A stretch of DNA of 64,000 nt from Halobacteriovoraceae bacterium (GTDB lineage Bacteria; Bdellovibrionota; Bacteriovoracia; Bacteriovoracales; Bacteriovoracaceae). The stretch's first letter is position 1. Each line of letters starts with the position of its first letter. The DNA lies in NCBI GenBank assembly GCA_002711995.1, contig PASN01000018.1:62001-126000 (forward strand). Direction: 5' to 3'. Shown piece after piece: positions 52,543-61,303 of the stretch. The notes under the pieces are model-generated. The model made no database searches. It saw only the letters and a program-made list of their open reading frames with translations, and was not told where the DNA came from. A program made the translations under genes and the position numbers.

Positions 52543-53135
52543 TTGAAGTTAATCTTTCCCCCACTAAAAGTGACTTTGATGTAGCAAATTTTGGCGGAAT
52601 CAACTTCAGCCTTATAAACGTCAAACTAATGGTTATTGCTTTGGTTGTTCTGTATGTGCCAGAGCCCTTTTTGACATCTCACTACGAAGATTTAATTAAA
52701 AATGAGCAGTCCAAACAGGCAAAACTTAATAGCGAATATCGAAAAATTAAAGGAAAAGTTGCTCAGCTCCAAGTTATTGAGAAACAGGTAAATGCATTAA
52801 AGGCGCAAGAGGAGAAGCTCGCGAATAAGCTTGAAATTGTAAAAGAGATCATTAATAAAAGGCAGAACCCTTATAAAATTTTAAAATATGTGGCCGAAAA
52901 TATCCCTGAGGGTGTCTGGCTTGTTGACCTCAGTCTTAATGAGTGAGAAATAGCATTGAAAGGCTACGCTAGAAACTTTAAAAGCATTGGACAGTTTCTG
53001 GAGAATTTAAAGAATTCAATATTTTTTAATAAGAATAATATTGAATATGAAAGGCCGGACTCCCTTCCAAATGAAATTGATGGAGTCTTCTTGGAAGTAT
53101 TTGAGATTAAGGCCCCAATTGTGAGTTTTGAATGA
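52539..53135 (+). CDS. pilN: type IV pilus assembly protein PilN, interrupted by an in-frame TGA
   Basis: PilN is a bitopic inner-membrane protein of the alignment complex. The N-terminus EVNLSPTKSDFD (usual INLLPWR-type region), a membrane segment, and a long coiled coil come first, then VWLVDLSLNE. A TGA at 52944-52946 (codon 136) follows, and the same frame continues with EIALKGYARNFKSIGQFLENL, matching the conserved PilN end (xLxGxAxSNxxIxxFMxxL), to a stop at 53135 that overlaps the pilO ATG. The intact protein would be about 198 residues. A G-to-T change of GGA to TGA is the simplest cause. I treat it as one gene. Confidence 0.8.
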
Positions 53136-53746
53136 AAGATTCAATAGTTAAAAATCTTCATTGGTTTATCTTGGCTTATGCTGTGCAGATGCTTTATTTC
53201 ACCTACGAGGAAAAAGACGAACAGTATCAATCCCTCATCCAGCAAACACCGGCCATTCAAAGCAAAATAGCTAGAGAGAAGCGAAAACTAACTCAAATTG
53301 AAGAGTTTAAAAAGAACCTTAGTTCAACTAAAGAGAGGGTGAAAGAAGTTGTAAAACAAATTGAAAAAGTACAAAGACAACTTCCTACAGATGTTAATGA
53401 TGCTCAAGTCCAAGAGGTTCTTGGTGGAATTGCTGACAAGCTGAAAATTAAAAACCCTGTTCAATACCCTGAAGCCGAAACAAATAAAGGCTTCTACTTT
53501 GCCAAGGAGTATGTTTTTAAAGGCAGGGGCACATTTTTGCAATCACTAATCTTTTTTGAGAATCTAGCTAAGACGGAAAGAATTCTTAATGTTAAAAATG
53601 TTAAGATAACTCAATCTCAAGAACAAGGCAGAGGAAGGTTCCAGATTGTTGAAATGGAAACGATGGTAGAATCATTTAGATATAACGAAAATCATAAAGA
53701 AAAGACTGGGATTGATGAAATTGAGGCACAACTTAAAGTTAATTAG
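53132..53746 (+). CDS. pilO: type IV pilus assembly protein PilO
   Basis: PilO is the bitopic partner of PilN in the inner membrane. The 204 residues start with a membrane segment (WFILAYAVQMLYFTY), then a coiled coil (IAREKRKLTQIEEFKKNLSS, in part) and an alpha/beta domain ending in QIVEMETMVESFRY, all typical. QRQLPTDVNDAQVQEVLGGIADKL matches the family's xLPxxxExxxLLxxI segment. It overlaps both pilN (ATGA) and pilP. Confidence 0.92.
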   Translation: MKDSIVKNLHWFILAYAVQMLYFTYEEKDEQYQSLIQQTPAIQSKIAREKRKLTQIEEFKKNLSSTKERVKEVVKQIEKVQRQLPTDVNDAQVQEVLGGIADKLKIKNPVQYPEAETNKGFYFAKEYVFKGRGTFLQSLIFFENLAKTERILNVKNVKITQSQEQGRGRFQIVEMETMVESFRYNENHKEKTGIDEIEAQLKVN

Positions 53747-54182
53747 CGCTTTTTTGATGCCTTTTTTGGCCTCAAACGCAACATTTGCTGTAGAAATAGA
53801 AGAAATCTTCAAAAAGATGAGTGAGCTAGAAGAGCCTTTTGAGCTCAGAGACCCGTTCCAGCCGCCAAAGTTTAAAAGAAAAGAATCTAAAATAGATAGT
53901 ATCCCAAAGACTGATGGAGTTTATACAAATCTTCCTCAGCTTTATGTTGAGGACCTTAATGAAATAAGAGTCACTGGTGTGCTTATCGGAACTGAGAGAA
54001 GAGCTTTTGTTAAAGTTGGAGAAAAGGGTTCAACCTATACCGTTAAAGAAGGAATGACTTTAGGCTCCAACGAAGCCGAAATAAAAGCAATACTTCCTGG
54101 CGGCCTAATATTGGCCGAAAAAGTCGTGAATATTTACGGAGAAACTGAATATTTAGAGACAGTTATTCCTATTTCCAAATAA
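53715..54182 (+). CDS. pilP: type IV pilus assembly protein PilP
   Basis: PilP is the periplasmic link between PilNO and the PilQ secretin. I use the ATG at 53715 (155 residues); a TTG one codon upstream is in frame. There is a signal peptide (about residues 1-25) without a lipobox cysteine, although many PilP proteins are lipoproteins. The family segment LRDPFQPP is near residue 45, followed by the beta domain with NEIRVTGVLIGTERRAFVKV and YTVKEGMTLGSNEAEI. It overlaps pilO by 32 bases and precedes pilQ. Confidence 0.9.
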   Translation: MKLRHNLKLISAFLMPFLASNATFAVEIEEIFKKMSELEEPFELRDPFQPPKFKRKESKIDSIPKTDGVYTNLPQLYVEDLNEIRVTGVLIGTERRAFVKVGEKGSTYTVKEGMTLGSNEAEIKAILPGGLILAEKVVNIYGETEYLETVIPISK

Positions 54183-54226
54183 AGTTGGTAAGATTATTAG
54201 CATAATAACTTTACGGAAGAGGTTAT

Positions 54227-56032
54227 ATGTTTAAATGGATTTTATGCCTATTATTTGCGTGCTCAATAACGATCGCTCAAGATAATATCCCTGCCAAAAT
54301 TACCAACGTTCACTTTTTGCCTGAAGGCGAAATATCCAAGCTTATTATAGACTTTGATCGTCCTGTGTATGGTGAGAGAACCCATATTAAAGATGCCAGA
54401 CAGGTGATTTTGGATCTTAAGAACGTGTCCGCACCTAAAAAATTCATGAGAGGAATTGACACCTCTGAATTTTCTGGAGCCGCGGATTTTATTTCTCCAT
54501 ATAAGAAACCGGAAGAGAAGAACTCTATTCGTTTTGCGATACAGCTAAGAGATAATGTTAGATCTATTCTTGAAAATAAGGGGAAAAGAGTCATTCTTAG
54601 CTTGGAAAACAGGTTTGGAGCTTTTTCAAGATCCACAATGAAGAGTGCTGAAAACTCTGCTGATGCTTCCGCTACAAGTGAAATAGATGAAAAAATCTTG
54701 ATCCCGAAATCTAAAAGTCTAATGGATATCCTCGATAACCTCACTCAGTCAGGTGTTAAAAAGTACGTTGGTAAAAAGATATCAATCAATGTCAATGATG
54801 TTGCCTATAGAGAAGTTTTAAAAATGATTGCCGACACATCAGGCTTCAATGTTATCATTGATGACCAAGTAAATGAGCTTCCACCTCTTACAATCAGCCT
54901 TACCAATATTCCATGGGATCAGGCATTGGACACGATTATGAAGCTTGGAGATCTAGTGGCATTTAAACATGCAAATATTTTAACGATTAAAACTGCAGTG
55001 AAGGCGAGAGAGGAACGTCAGGCCGAACTTGCCAGTCAGAACGCCAATAAAAGACAAGAGCCATTAGTAACCAAGATCTTTCCTATAAGCTTTGCAAAGC
55101 CATCGGAAATTAGCACGATCTTGGAGGATTACATAACACCTGAAAGAGGTGCTATAAAAATCGACGAAAGAACTAGCAACTTAATTGTTAAAGACACAAT
55201 AGATGCAATTGAAAGAATGGGTAAAATTATAGAAACCTTGGATACAGAGACTCCACAGGTTTTGATTGAAGCAAAAGTTGTGGAAGCAAATGAAGATTAT
55301 GAGTTCAGAGCTGGTCTTGGTAGAAGAGGTTTGTCTTTTGGTTATGATCCATTAACATCAGGAGGTAGTCTCCGTGAAAACAGTGGATCTTTTTCTTTTA
55401 GCTCGGCAACAGATGGAGAGTTTTCAAATGTTATCTCTGCCAGTATAGATGTATATAAAAGATTAACTGGTCTTAACTTTAGTCTTGAGCTAATGGAGTC
55501 CGAATCTAAAGGTAAGGTAGTTTCTTCCCCTAAGATTATTACTCAAAACAACCAAGCAGCTACTATTAACAGTACCACTACTGAAAGGTTTCCGGTAACC
55601 AATATTGCGGCTGGTGGAGCTGCTGTAACAACTTTGGAAGAGGTGCCTGTAAGTATTAATCTTACCGTAACTCCAAAAGTTACCCCTGATGGCTCCATAT
55701 CCATGAATGTTGATATCACTAAAGGTGGTTTTGAGGCTACAGATACCCCAAATACTGTGCCGCCGACCACCAAAAAGACCATTACAACAAATGTTTTGGT
55801 TGATAATGGCTCAACTGTTGTTATTGGCGGGCTTTACCAAACATCCACAAGCGAAATTGAGTCGGGGATTCCATTTCTAAAAGACCTGCCTCTTATAGGT
55901 TGGCTTTTCAGAAACGCCTATAATCCCAATAGATCTAGAGATGAGCTGATAGTGTTTTTGACTCCAAGAGTGGTTAACCAAGAAGAAGCTGGACTTGTGA
56001 GCAGAGACTCTCAAGACGTAGTTGGGCTTTAG
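54227..56032 (+). CDS. pilQ: type IV pilus secretin PilQ
   Basis: PilQ is the outer-membrane secretin pore for pili. The signal peptide (residues 1-17) precedes one AMIN domain (about 20-125), a secretin/TonB short N domain (ISINVNDVAYREVLKMIADTSGFNV, in part), an N1-type domain and the secretin core. Typical segments are VSSPKIITQNNQAATIN, VTPKVTPDGSISMNVDITKG, VVIGGLYQ and the end IPFLKDLPLIGWLFRN. The length (601 residues) is short to normal since only one AMIN domain is present. Confidence 0.95.
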   Translation: MFKWILCLLFACSITIAQDNIPAKITNVHFLPEGEISKLIIDFDRPVYGERTHIKDARQVILDLKNVSAPKKFMRGIDTSEFSGAADFISPYKKPEEKNSIRFAIQLRDNVRSILENKGKRVILSLENRFGAFSRSTMKSAENSADASATSEIDEKILIPKSKSLMDILDNLTQSGVKKYVGKKISINVNDVAYREVLKMIADTSGFNVIIDDQVNELPPLTISLTNIPWDQALDTIMKLGDLVAFKHANILTIKTAVKAREERQAELASQNANKRQEPLVTKIFPISFAKPSEISTILEDYITPERGAIKIDERTSNLIVKDTIDAIERMGKIIETLDTETPQVLIEAKVVEANEDYEFRAGLGRRGLSFGYDPLTSGGSLRENSGSFSFSSATDGEFSNVISASIDVYKRLTGLNFSLELMESESKGKVVSSPKIITQNNQAATINSTTTERFPVTNIAAGGAAVTTLEEVPVSINLTVTPKVTPDGSISMNVDITKGGFEATDTPNTVPPTTKKTITTNVLVDNGSTVVIGGLYQTSTSEIESGIPFLKDLPLIGWLFRNAYNPNRSRDELIVFLTPRVVNQEEAGLVSRDSQDVVGL

Positions 56033-57078
56033 TGTCTATGAAGAATTCTAGAACTAAAAAGTCGTCACTTCTGGCCAAATACTCAGCTCTGTATGAGAAA
56101 AATCCAAAGTCTAGGGTTTTTGCTCCATTAGCTGAGTCTTACAGAAAGCTTGGAATGTTGGATGAGGCCTTAAAAATTTTAAAAGATGGAATCAAAAGAC
56201 ATCCAACATATGTAATGGGCTACATTGTCCTCTCCCATTGTTACTTTGATCAGCAAAACTATGAATTGGCCTACGATACAATTAGACCATTTGTTTCCGA
56301 CAACCTTGATAACATAAGCTTGCAAAAACTCTTTGCTCAAATCTGCATTAATCTTGGCTACCTTGAGGAGGCATTGCAAACTTTCAAATATTTACTTCTT
56401 ATAAATCCTAAAGACCAGTATGTATCCGAGCAGGTAAAGCTACTTGAAGATGATCTTTTAGTTCAAGATGAAGTTGAACATGCTCAACCTTCAAAGAGTG
56501 AAAGCTTTGAAGATGATGAGGATGAATGGGTTCAAGTGAACTTTAGCCAGCAGGGGGAAACTCCTGAGGAAGATGACTTGGATGACTGGAGTGTTGAGGC
56601 TCCACTAAAAGAGAAACTCAATGAGTTTAAAAGCGATATACAAAGCGAAAAGCTCTCCATTGAAGAAAGAGATATAGACGATGAGTACTTTCATGAAGAG
56701 TATGACAATGAGGACGAGATGGGTGATGAAGCGTTGGCCAAGGATGAAGATCCAATAATCACCCATACTCTTGTTGATCTATACATCCGCCAGGGCTACC
56801 CGGAAAAAGCAGTTGAGATCTTGGAAAGCATCTTGGAGCTTCACCCCAATGACAAAGCGACTCTTAAAAAGTTGGTGGAAACAAAAGCGCTTGGAGCGCC
56901 AAAGTCATTTGTAGATGAAAACGATATTGAAGACGGCCAGGAAGAGGATCTTGCAAATATTGTTGAGGCCAAGGTGAAGTCTGAAAAAGAGCGATCAATG
57001 AAAGAGCTTGAGAATAAGCTCTCCATTTTCCTTCAAAAAATCAAAAAAACATCCAAGCAAAGATTGGAGGAGTTTTGA
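56032..57078 (+). CDS. TPR protein of the pilus operon
   Basis: The 348-residue protein has three or four TPR-like repeats at the N-terminus (SRVFAPLAESYRKLGMLDEALKILKDGI, and so on), a middle acidic, disordered region (Glu/Asp-rich, residues about 140-235), and another TPR pair (LYIRQGYPEKAVEILESILELHPN). It has no signal peptide or lipobox, so it is not a Tgl-type pilotin. The GTG start at 56032 shares one base with the pilQ stop; an in-frame ATG is two codons later. It overlaps aroQ by 4 bases. Confidence 0.82.
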   Translation: MSMKNSRTKKSSLLAKYSALYEKNPKSRVFAPLAESYRKLGMLDEALKILKDGIKRHPTYVMGYIVLSHCYFDQQNYELAYDTIRPFVSDNLDNISLQKLFAQICINLGYLEEALQTFKYLLLINPKDQYVSEQVKLLEDDLLVQDEVEHAQPSKSESFEDDEDEWVQVNFSQQGETPEEDDLDDWSVEAPLKEKLNEFKSDIQSEKLSIEERDIDDEYFHEEYDNEDEMGDEALAKDEDPIITHTLVDLYIRQGYPEKAVEILESILELHPNDKATLKKLVETKALGAPKSFVDENDIEDGQEEDLANIVEAKVKSEKERSMKELENKLSIFLQKIKKTSKQRLEEF

Positions 57079-57518
57079 AAAAGTACCTCATCATTAATGG
57101 CCCTAATTTAAATATGGTTGGCACTAGAGAGCCTGAAAAGTATGGGACAAAAACGTTGGAAGAAATTAAAAGCTACACCCAAAGAAAGCTTTCAGACAAA
57201 GATGTTTCTTTAGAGTGGTACCAATCAAATATTGAAGGTGAAATTGTCGATAGGATACAGCAATTTATAAAAGAGGATTTTGAGGCCTTAATTATCAATC
57301 CTGGAGCATATTCACACACGTCCGTTGCAATTTATGACGCGTTGAAAATATTAACGAAACCTATAATTGAAGTCCATTTAACAAATATTCATTCTAGAGA
57401 AGAGTTTAGACAAACATTGTTGACGGGAAAAGTCGCTTCTAAGATAATGTGTGGGCTTGGACAGGAAGCTTACTTTTTGGCGGTTTTAAGTGATCATTTG
57501 GCCGAAAAGAAACAATAG
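57075..57518 (+). CDS. aroQ: 3-dehydroquinate dehydratase, type II
   Basis: This enzyme converts 3-dehydroquinate to 3-dehydroshikimate in the shikimate route. The 147 residues show the family motifs INGPNLNMVGTREPEKYG, QSNIEGEIVDRIQ, INPGAYSHTSVAIYDAL and IEVHLTNIHSREEFR. The start is TTG at 57075, overlapping the TPR gene stop (TTGA). Together with aroE in this window, two shikimate steps are represented. Confidence 0.94.
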   Translation: MKKYLIINGPNLNMVGTREPEKYGTKTLEEIKSYTQRKLSDKDVSLEWYQSNIEGEIVDRIQQFIKEDFEALIINPGAYSHTSVAIYDALKILTKPIIEVHLTNIHSREEFRQTLLTGKVASKIMCGLGQEAYFLAVLSDHLAEKKQ

Positions 57519-57551
57519 TTAAAAATTTATCACTGCGTTAAAGAGGCATTA

Positions 57552-58121
57552 ATGAAATACCAAACTACAGACTTTAGAAATGGTCTCAAAATAGAGATCG
57601 AAGGCAAACCTTTTATTGTTGTAAACTTCGCCCATGTGAATCCAGGGAAAGGCTCGGCATTTGTTAAGGCCAAAATTAAAAACTTGGAAACAGGGCAAGT
57701 TTTGGAAAGAACCTTCAAAGCTGGCGTGGACACTGTAGATGTTCCAAATATGGACGACCGTGAAATGGAGTACACCTACTCAGATATGGATGGTTACAAT
57801 TTCATGGACACAAAAACTTTCGAGTCCGTTCACCTAAGTCATGACCATGTAGGCGACGCAAAATATTACCTTCAAGATGGAATCAAAGTCGCAATTCTTT
57901 ACTTTAATGAAAGACCTATCTCCATTGATCTTCCAAACTTTGTTGAATTGGTTGTTAAGGAAACTGATCCAGGTCTTAAAGGCGACACCGCTCAGGGTGG
58001 CACTAAAAAAGCAATTATGGACACAGGTCTTCAGGTAAGTGTTCCACTTTTTATAGAAGAAGGTGAAAAGTTAAAAATTGACACTCGTACTGGCGAATAT
58101 GTTGAAAGAGTGAAGTCTTAG
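57552..58121 (+). CDS. efp: translation elongation factor P
   Basis: EF-P rescues ribosomes stalled at polyproline. The 189 residues have the three OB-fold domains; the lysine that is modified in many bacteria is K33 within HVNPGKGSAFVKAK. The C-terminus (TGLQVSVPLFIEEGEKLKIDTRTGEYVERVKS, in part) is canonical. No modifying enzyme (EpmA, EpmB or EarP) is in the window. It stands ahead of accB-accC, a common association. Confidence 0.96.
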   Translation: MKYQTTDFRNGLKIEIEGKPFIVVNFAHVNPGKGSAFVKAKIKNLETGQVLERTFKAGVDTVDVPNMDDREMEYTYSDMDGYNFMDTKTFESVHLSHDHVGDAKYYLQDGIKVAILYFNERPISIDLPNFVELVVKETDPGLKGDTAQGGTKKAIMDTGLQVSVPLFIEEGEKLKIDTRTGEYVERVKS

Positions 58122-58130
58122 GAAGTTTTT

Positions 58131-58565
58131 ATGGATTTAAATATTTTAAAAGAGTTTATTCAGTTGGCTAAAGACGAAGGTGTTAGCGAGCTAAAATATG
58201 AGACAAAAGAGCAGAAGCTAAGCGTTTCTTTCGGAACTTCGGTTGCCACGGTCGCTCAGCCAGCACCAATAGTTGCTCATTCCACTAAAGCTGCGACAGC
58301 TGCACCGGCCGAAAGTTCTGGTGAACAGTTTCATGAGATAAAATCTCCTTTTGTTGGAACATTTTACGCATCTCCAGCTCCTGACAAGGGCGCTTATGTT
58401 AAGGTTGGTGATAAAGTGTCAAAAGGCCAGACTCTCTGCATTTTAGAAGCAATGAAGATAATGAATGAAATAGAGTCTGATGCTTCTGGTGAAATCGTAG
58501 AGATTTGTGTTGAGAATGAAAGTTTGGTTGAATTCGGCCAGACGTTATTTAAAGTAAGAGTTTAA
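58131..58565 (+). CDS. accB: biotin carboxyl carrier protein of acetyl-CoA carboxylase
   Basis: BCCP carries the biotin in acetyl-CoA carboxylase, first step of fatty acid synthesis. The 144-residue protein ends in a biotinyl domain with K109 in EAMKIMNE, the GTFYASPAPDKGAYVKVGD and VEFGQTLFKVRV segments, and the usual Ala/Pro-rich linker. It lies 9 bases after efp and 3 bases before the accC start. Confidence 0.96.
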   Translation: MDLNILKEFIQLAKDEGVSELKYETKEQKLSVSFGTSVATVAQPAPIVAHSTKAATAAPAESSGEQFHEIKSPFVGTFYASPAPDKGAYVKVGDKVSKGQTLCILEAMKIMNEIESDASGEIVEICVENESLVEFGQTLFKVRV

Positions 58566-58568
58566 GCT

Positions 58569-59912
58569 GTGAAAAAATTTTCAAAAGTTCTTATTGCCAA
58601 TCGCGGAGAGATTGCCATCAGAATTCTTCGCAGCTGTAAGGAACTCGGCATAGAGACTGTGGCAGTCCACTCAGAAGCGGATGAAGACTCTCTTCATGTT
58701 AAACTTGCCGATGAGTCGGTTTGCATTGGACCTGCAAAATCTTCATTAAGTTATTTGAACATTCCTTCTATTCTTTCAGCGGCAGAGATAACCGGCGCTG
58801 ATGCGATACACCCTGGATATGGTTTTTTGGCCGAAAACACTGAGTTTGCTTCAATGTGTAAAAAGTGGAAGGTAGAGTTTATTGGCCCCAAAATAGACTG
58901 TATTCGCTCAATGGGCGATAAGATTGAATCCAAAGCGATAGCAAAAGCAGCAAATGTTCCCACACTTGAGCCTATAAAAGTTAAAGGAATGGAAGATGCT
59001 GATATTGAAGCTGAAGTAAAAAAGATGGGACTTCCCGTAATCATTAAGGCATCTGCTGGAGGTGGTGGCCGTGGAATGAGAAGGGTTGATGACATCAAAG
59101 ATGTGGTGCCAACTGTTGCTGTTCTCAAAAAAGAAGCATTGGCGGGCTTTGGCGACGATACTTTATTCATTGAAAAATATATTGAAAATCCAAGGCACAT
59201 CGAAGTCCAAATCCTGGCCGACAGGCATGGAAATATTATTCACTTAGGTGAGCGTGACTGTACGATTCAAAGACGATTCCAAAAGATTATTTAAGAATCC
59301 CCTTCACCTGTATTATCACCTGAAAAAAGGGAAGAGATTTGTGATTCAGCGGTGAGATTGGCCAGACATGTCGGCTATGACTCTGCTGGAACAGTTGAAT
59401 ACTTGTATGACCTAAATACTCAAGAGTTCTACTTCATGGAAATGAATACTAGAATTCAGGTTGAGCATCCTGTCACTGAAGAAAGAAGTAATGTAGACCT
59501 GATAAAGGAGCAAATTCTACATGCCTGTGACAATAGAATGAGATACTCACAACGCGATGTTGAATTAAATGGTCATGTAATGGAATTCAGAATAAACGCT
59601 GAGGATCCAAAAACCTCAATGCCCTCTCCTGGCCTAATTACGCATTATCACAGGCCAGGCGGTCTCGGTATTAGAGTGGACGACTATATTTACACTGGCT
59701 ACCAGGTGCCACCATTTTATGACTCGATGATTTCTAAAATAATTGTGTCAGGTATTAATAGAGATGAGTGCATCACCCGAGCGAAAAGGGCCTTGGGCGA
59801 AACTGTCGTGGGCGGAATTCAGACAAATATTGGCCTTCACCAAAAAATCTTAGCAGATGAGGACTTTAGGAAAAATTCGTATGACACAAATTTTTTAGCT
59901 AAAAAATGCTAA
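58569..59912 (+). CDS. accC: biotin carboxylase of acetyl-CoA carboxylase, interrupted by an in-frame TAA
   Basis: AccC carboxylates the biotin on AccB. Start GTG at 58569. The N-terminal half ([59 protein letters not shown]) reads up to QRRFQKII. The TAA at 59292-59294 (codon 242) stands where the family has Glu (QKxxEExP). The same frame then continues without gap: [33 protein letters not shown] and [14 protein letters not shown], ending at the usual length (447 codons). The region after the stop holds the catalytic Arg and metal-binding Glu. A single G-to-T change (GAA to TAA) explains it. I treat it as one gene with a lesion. Confidence 0.85.
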
Positions 59913-59953
59913 AATAATCATAGGTTATAACGAATTCTCTAGGAGTCGCTCGC

Positions 59954-61303
59954 TTGAAACAAGCACTTGAGCTTTTTAATGAAAAGTCCTACTTAAGGGC
60001 CGAAAAAGAATTTCTTGCACGAAAGTCTGAGGACTTAGTGCAAGCTAATAAATATCTATTTTTAATATCTTCAAAACTTAAAAAGCAAGACCTTCCTGTT
60101 CGCTTTAACGAATATCTTTCCAATCTATTTGAGCTTAAAGACAGAAAAGAGTTTTTAAAAATCATTCGTGAGCATCCAAGGATTGAAGTCTCTTCAACCA
60201 ATTGGGAGGCCTTGTTAGTTTTTCTTTGGGACGAGGGGGATCTGAACGGTTTTGATCTATGGTCAAATAAAATCTGGACAAAAGTCATAGATAAAAAACT
60301 TTATAATCACTCAAAGACCATATTTAATCTATTAAAAGAACGCAGGCCGTTTGAGCTATCCAACTATCTTTGTTATTTGGCATGCTTGGTTGATATTGGA
60401 GATGAGCCATCTCAGGCGCAAATTGTGTCAAGTGTCTTGGAATTAACTAAATCCTCAAAGTTAAAGTCCAAAGGCAAAAAAATTGACCAGCTTAAAGGCC
60501 TGACCCGAGTACAGAATTTATTAAGCACGACCTCTGAAACTTCAATAGAACTTGAGCTTGAATATTTACGACTTTCAAGAGCAATTCATCTCCTTGAGGG
60601 AAGCTCACTTAAGAAGTCATTTTTGCTGGAATACATTGTAATGTTTAAAGATAGTCTGAAAGACTTGGCATTGCTTTTGGAAAATGAGTTGCTAGAAGAT
60701 AGACTTGCGCTTGTGAATTCTATAAAAGAATCACCAGATCTTTATAGGAATTTTACAAGCTTGCCGTCATCTTTAAAAGCTCTTCTATCTTCAAGTATCC
60801 CAAAAGAAAAATCTATTAAAGTAGAAGAGAAAAATGAAAGATTCGTTTACGATCTTGCAGATTCAAAACCCAAAAGCGAATCTAATAAAAAAAGTTATCT
60901 ATGTGGACCTGAAGAGAAAGAGTTGATTGTTAAAATTAAGGCCAAAGATGAAGAGATGCTTTCTAACTATTTGGAGGTCGCACAGTCTCTTGTGGGCATT
61001 GGGTTCCTCGAAGCGGCAAACGAACTTTTAAAACTTCAACAAACAAAAGCTGAAAATGCTTATTTGAAATCTCATGTGCTTGAGGAATTAGGCAGATACT
61101 ATGAGCTTCGAGACTTTGTCGAAGAGCTAGTAGGTGATGAAAAGATTTATATTGAAGATAAAACCCCATACTACTATCTGCTAGGCATAGCCAATTTAGA
61201 GTTGGGAGATAAAGAAAAGTCCTTGGTGGCCTTTAAGGAGGTTTTTGGAGCAGATCCAAACTATCGAGATATTCAGGAGTTGATCGCACGTGCGCAGTCT
61301 TAA
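59954..61303 (+). CDS. TPR-like protein, unknown function
   Basis: The 449-residue product is helical throughout, with TPR-like units near the N-terminus (ALELFNEKSYLRAEKEFLARK) and again at the C-terminus (PYYYLLGIANLELGDKEKSLVAFKEVFGADPNYRDI, in part). No signal peptide or membrane segment is seen. The start is TTG at 59954 with an AGGAG ribosome binding site 8 bases upstream. It overlaps the TamB/AsmA-like gene by 14 bases and may be a cytoplasmic partner. I cannot name a family. Confidence 0.75.
   Translation: MKQALELFNEKSYLRAEKEFLARKSEDLVQANKYLFLISSKLKKQDLPVRFNEYLSNLFELKDRKEFLKIIREHPRIEVSSTNWEALLVFLWDEGDLNGFDLWSNKIWTKVIDKKLYNHSKTIFNLLKERRPFELSNYLCYLACLVDIGDEPSQAQIVSSVLELTKSSKLKSKGKKIDQLKGLTRVQNLLSTTSETSIELELEYLRLSRAIHLLEGSSLKKSFLLEYIVMFKDSLKDLALLLENELLEDRLALVNSIKESPDLYRNFTSLPSSLKALLSSSIPKEKSIKVEEKNERFVYDLADSKPKSESNKKSYLCGPEEKELIVKIKAKDEEMLSNYLEVAQSLVGIGFLEAANELLKLQQTKAENAYLKSHVLEELGRYYELRDFVEELVGDEKIYIEDKTPYYYLLGIANLELGDKEKSLVAFKEVFGADPNYRDIQELIARAQS

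Noticed and set aside
59292-59294. Stop-codon reassignment
   Set aside because: The two in-frame stops differ (TAA and TGA), and both codons terminate many normal genes in this window.
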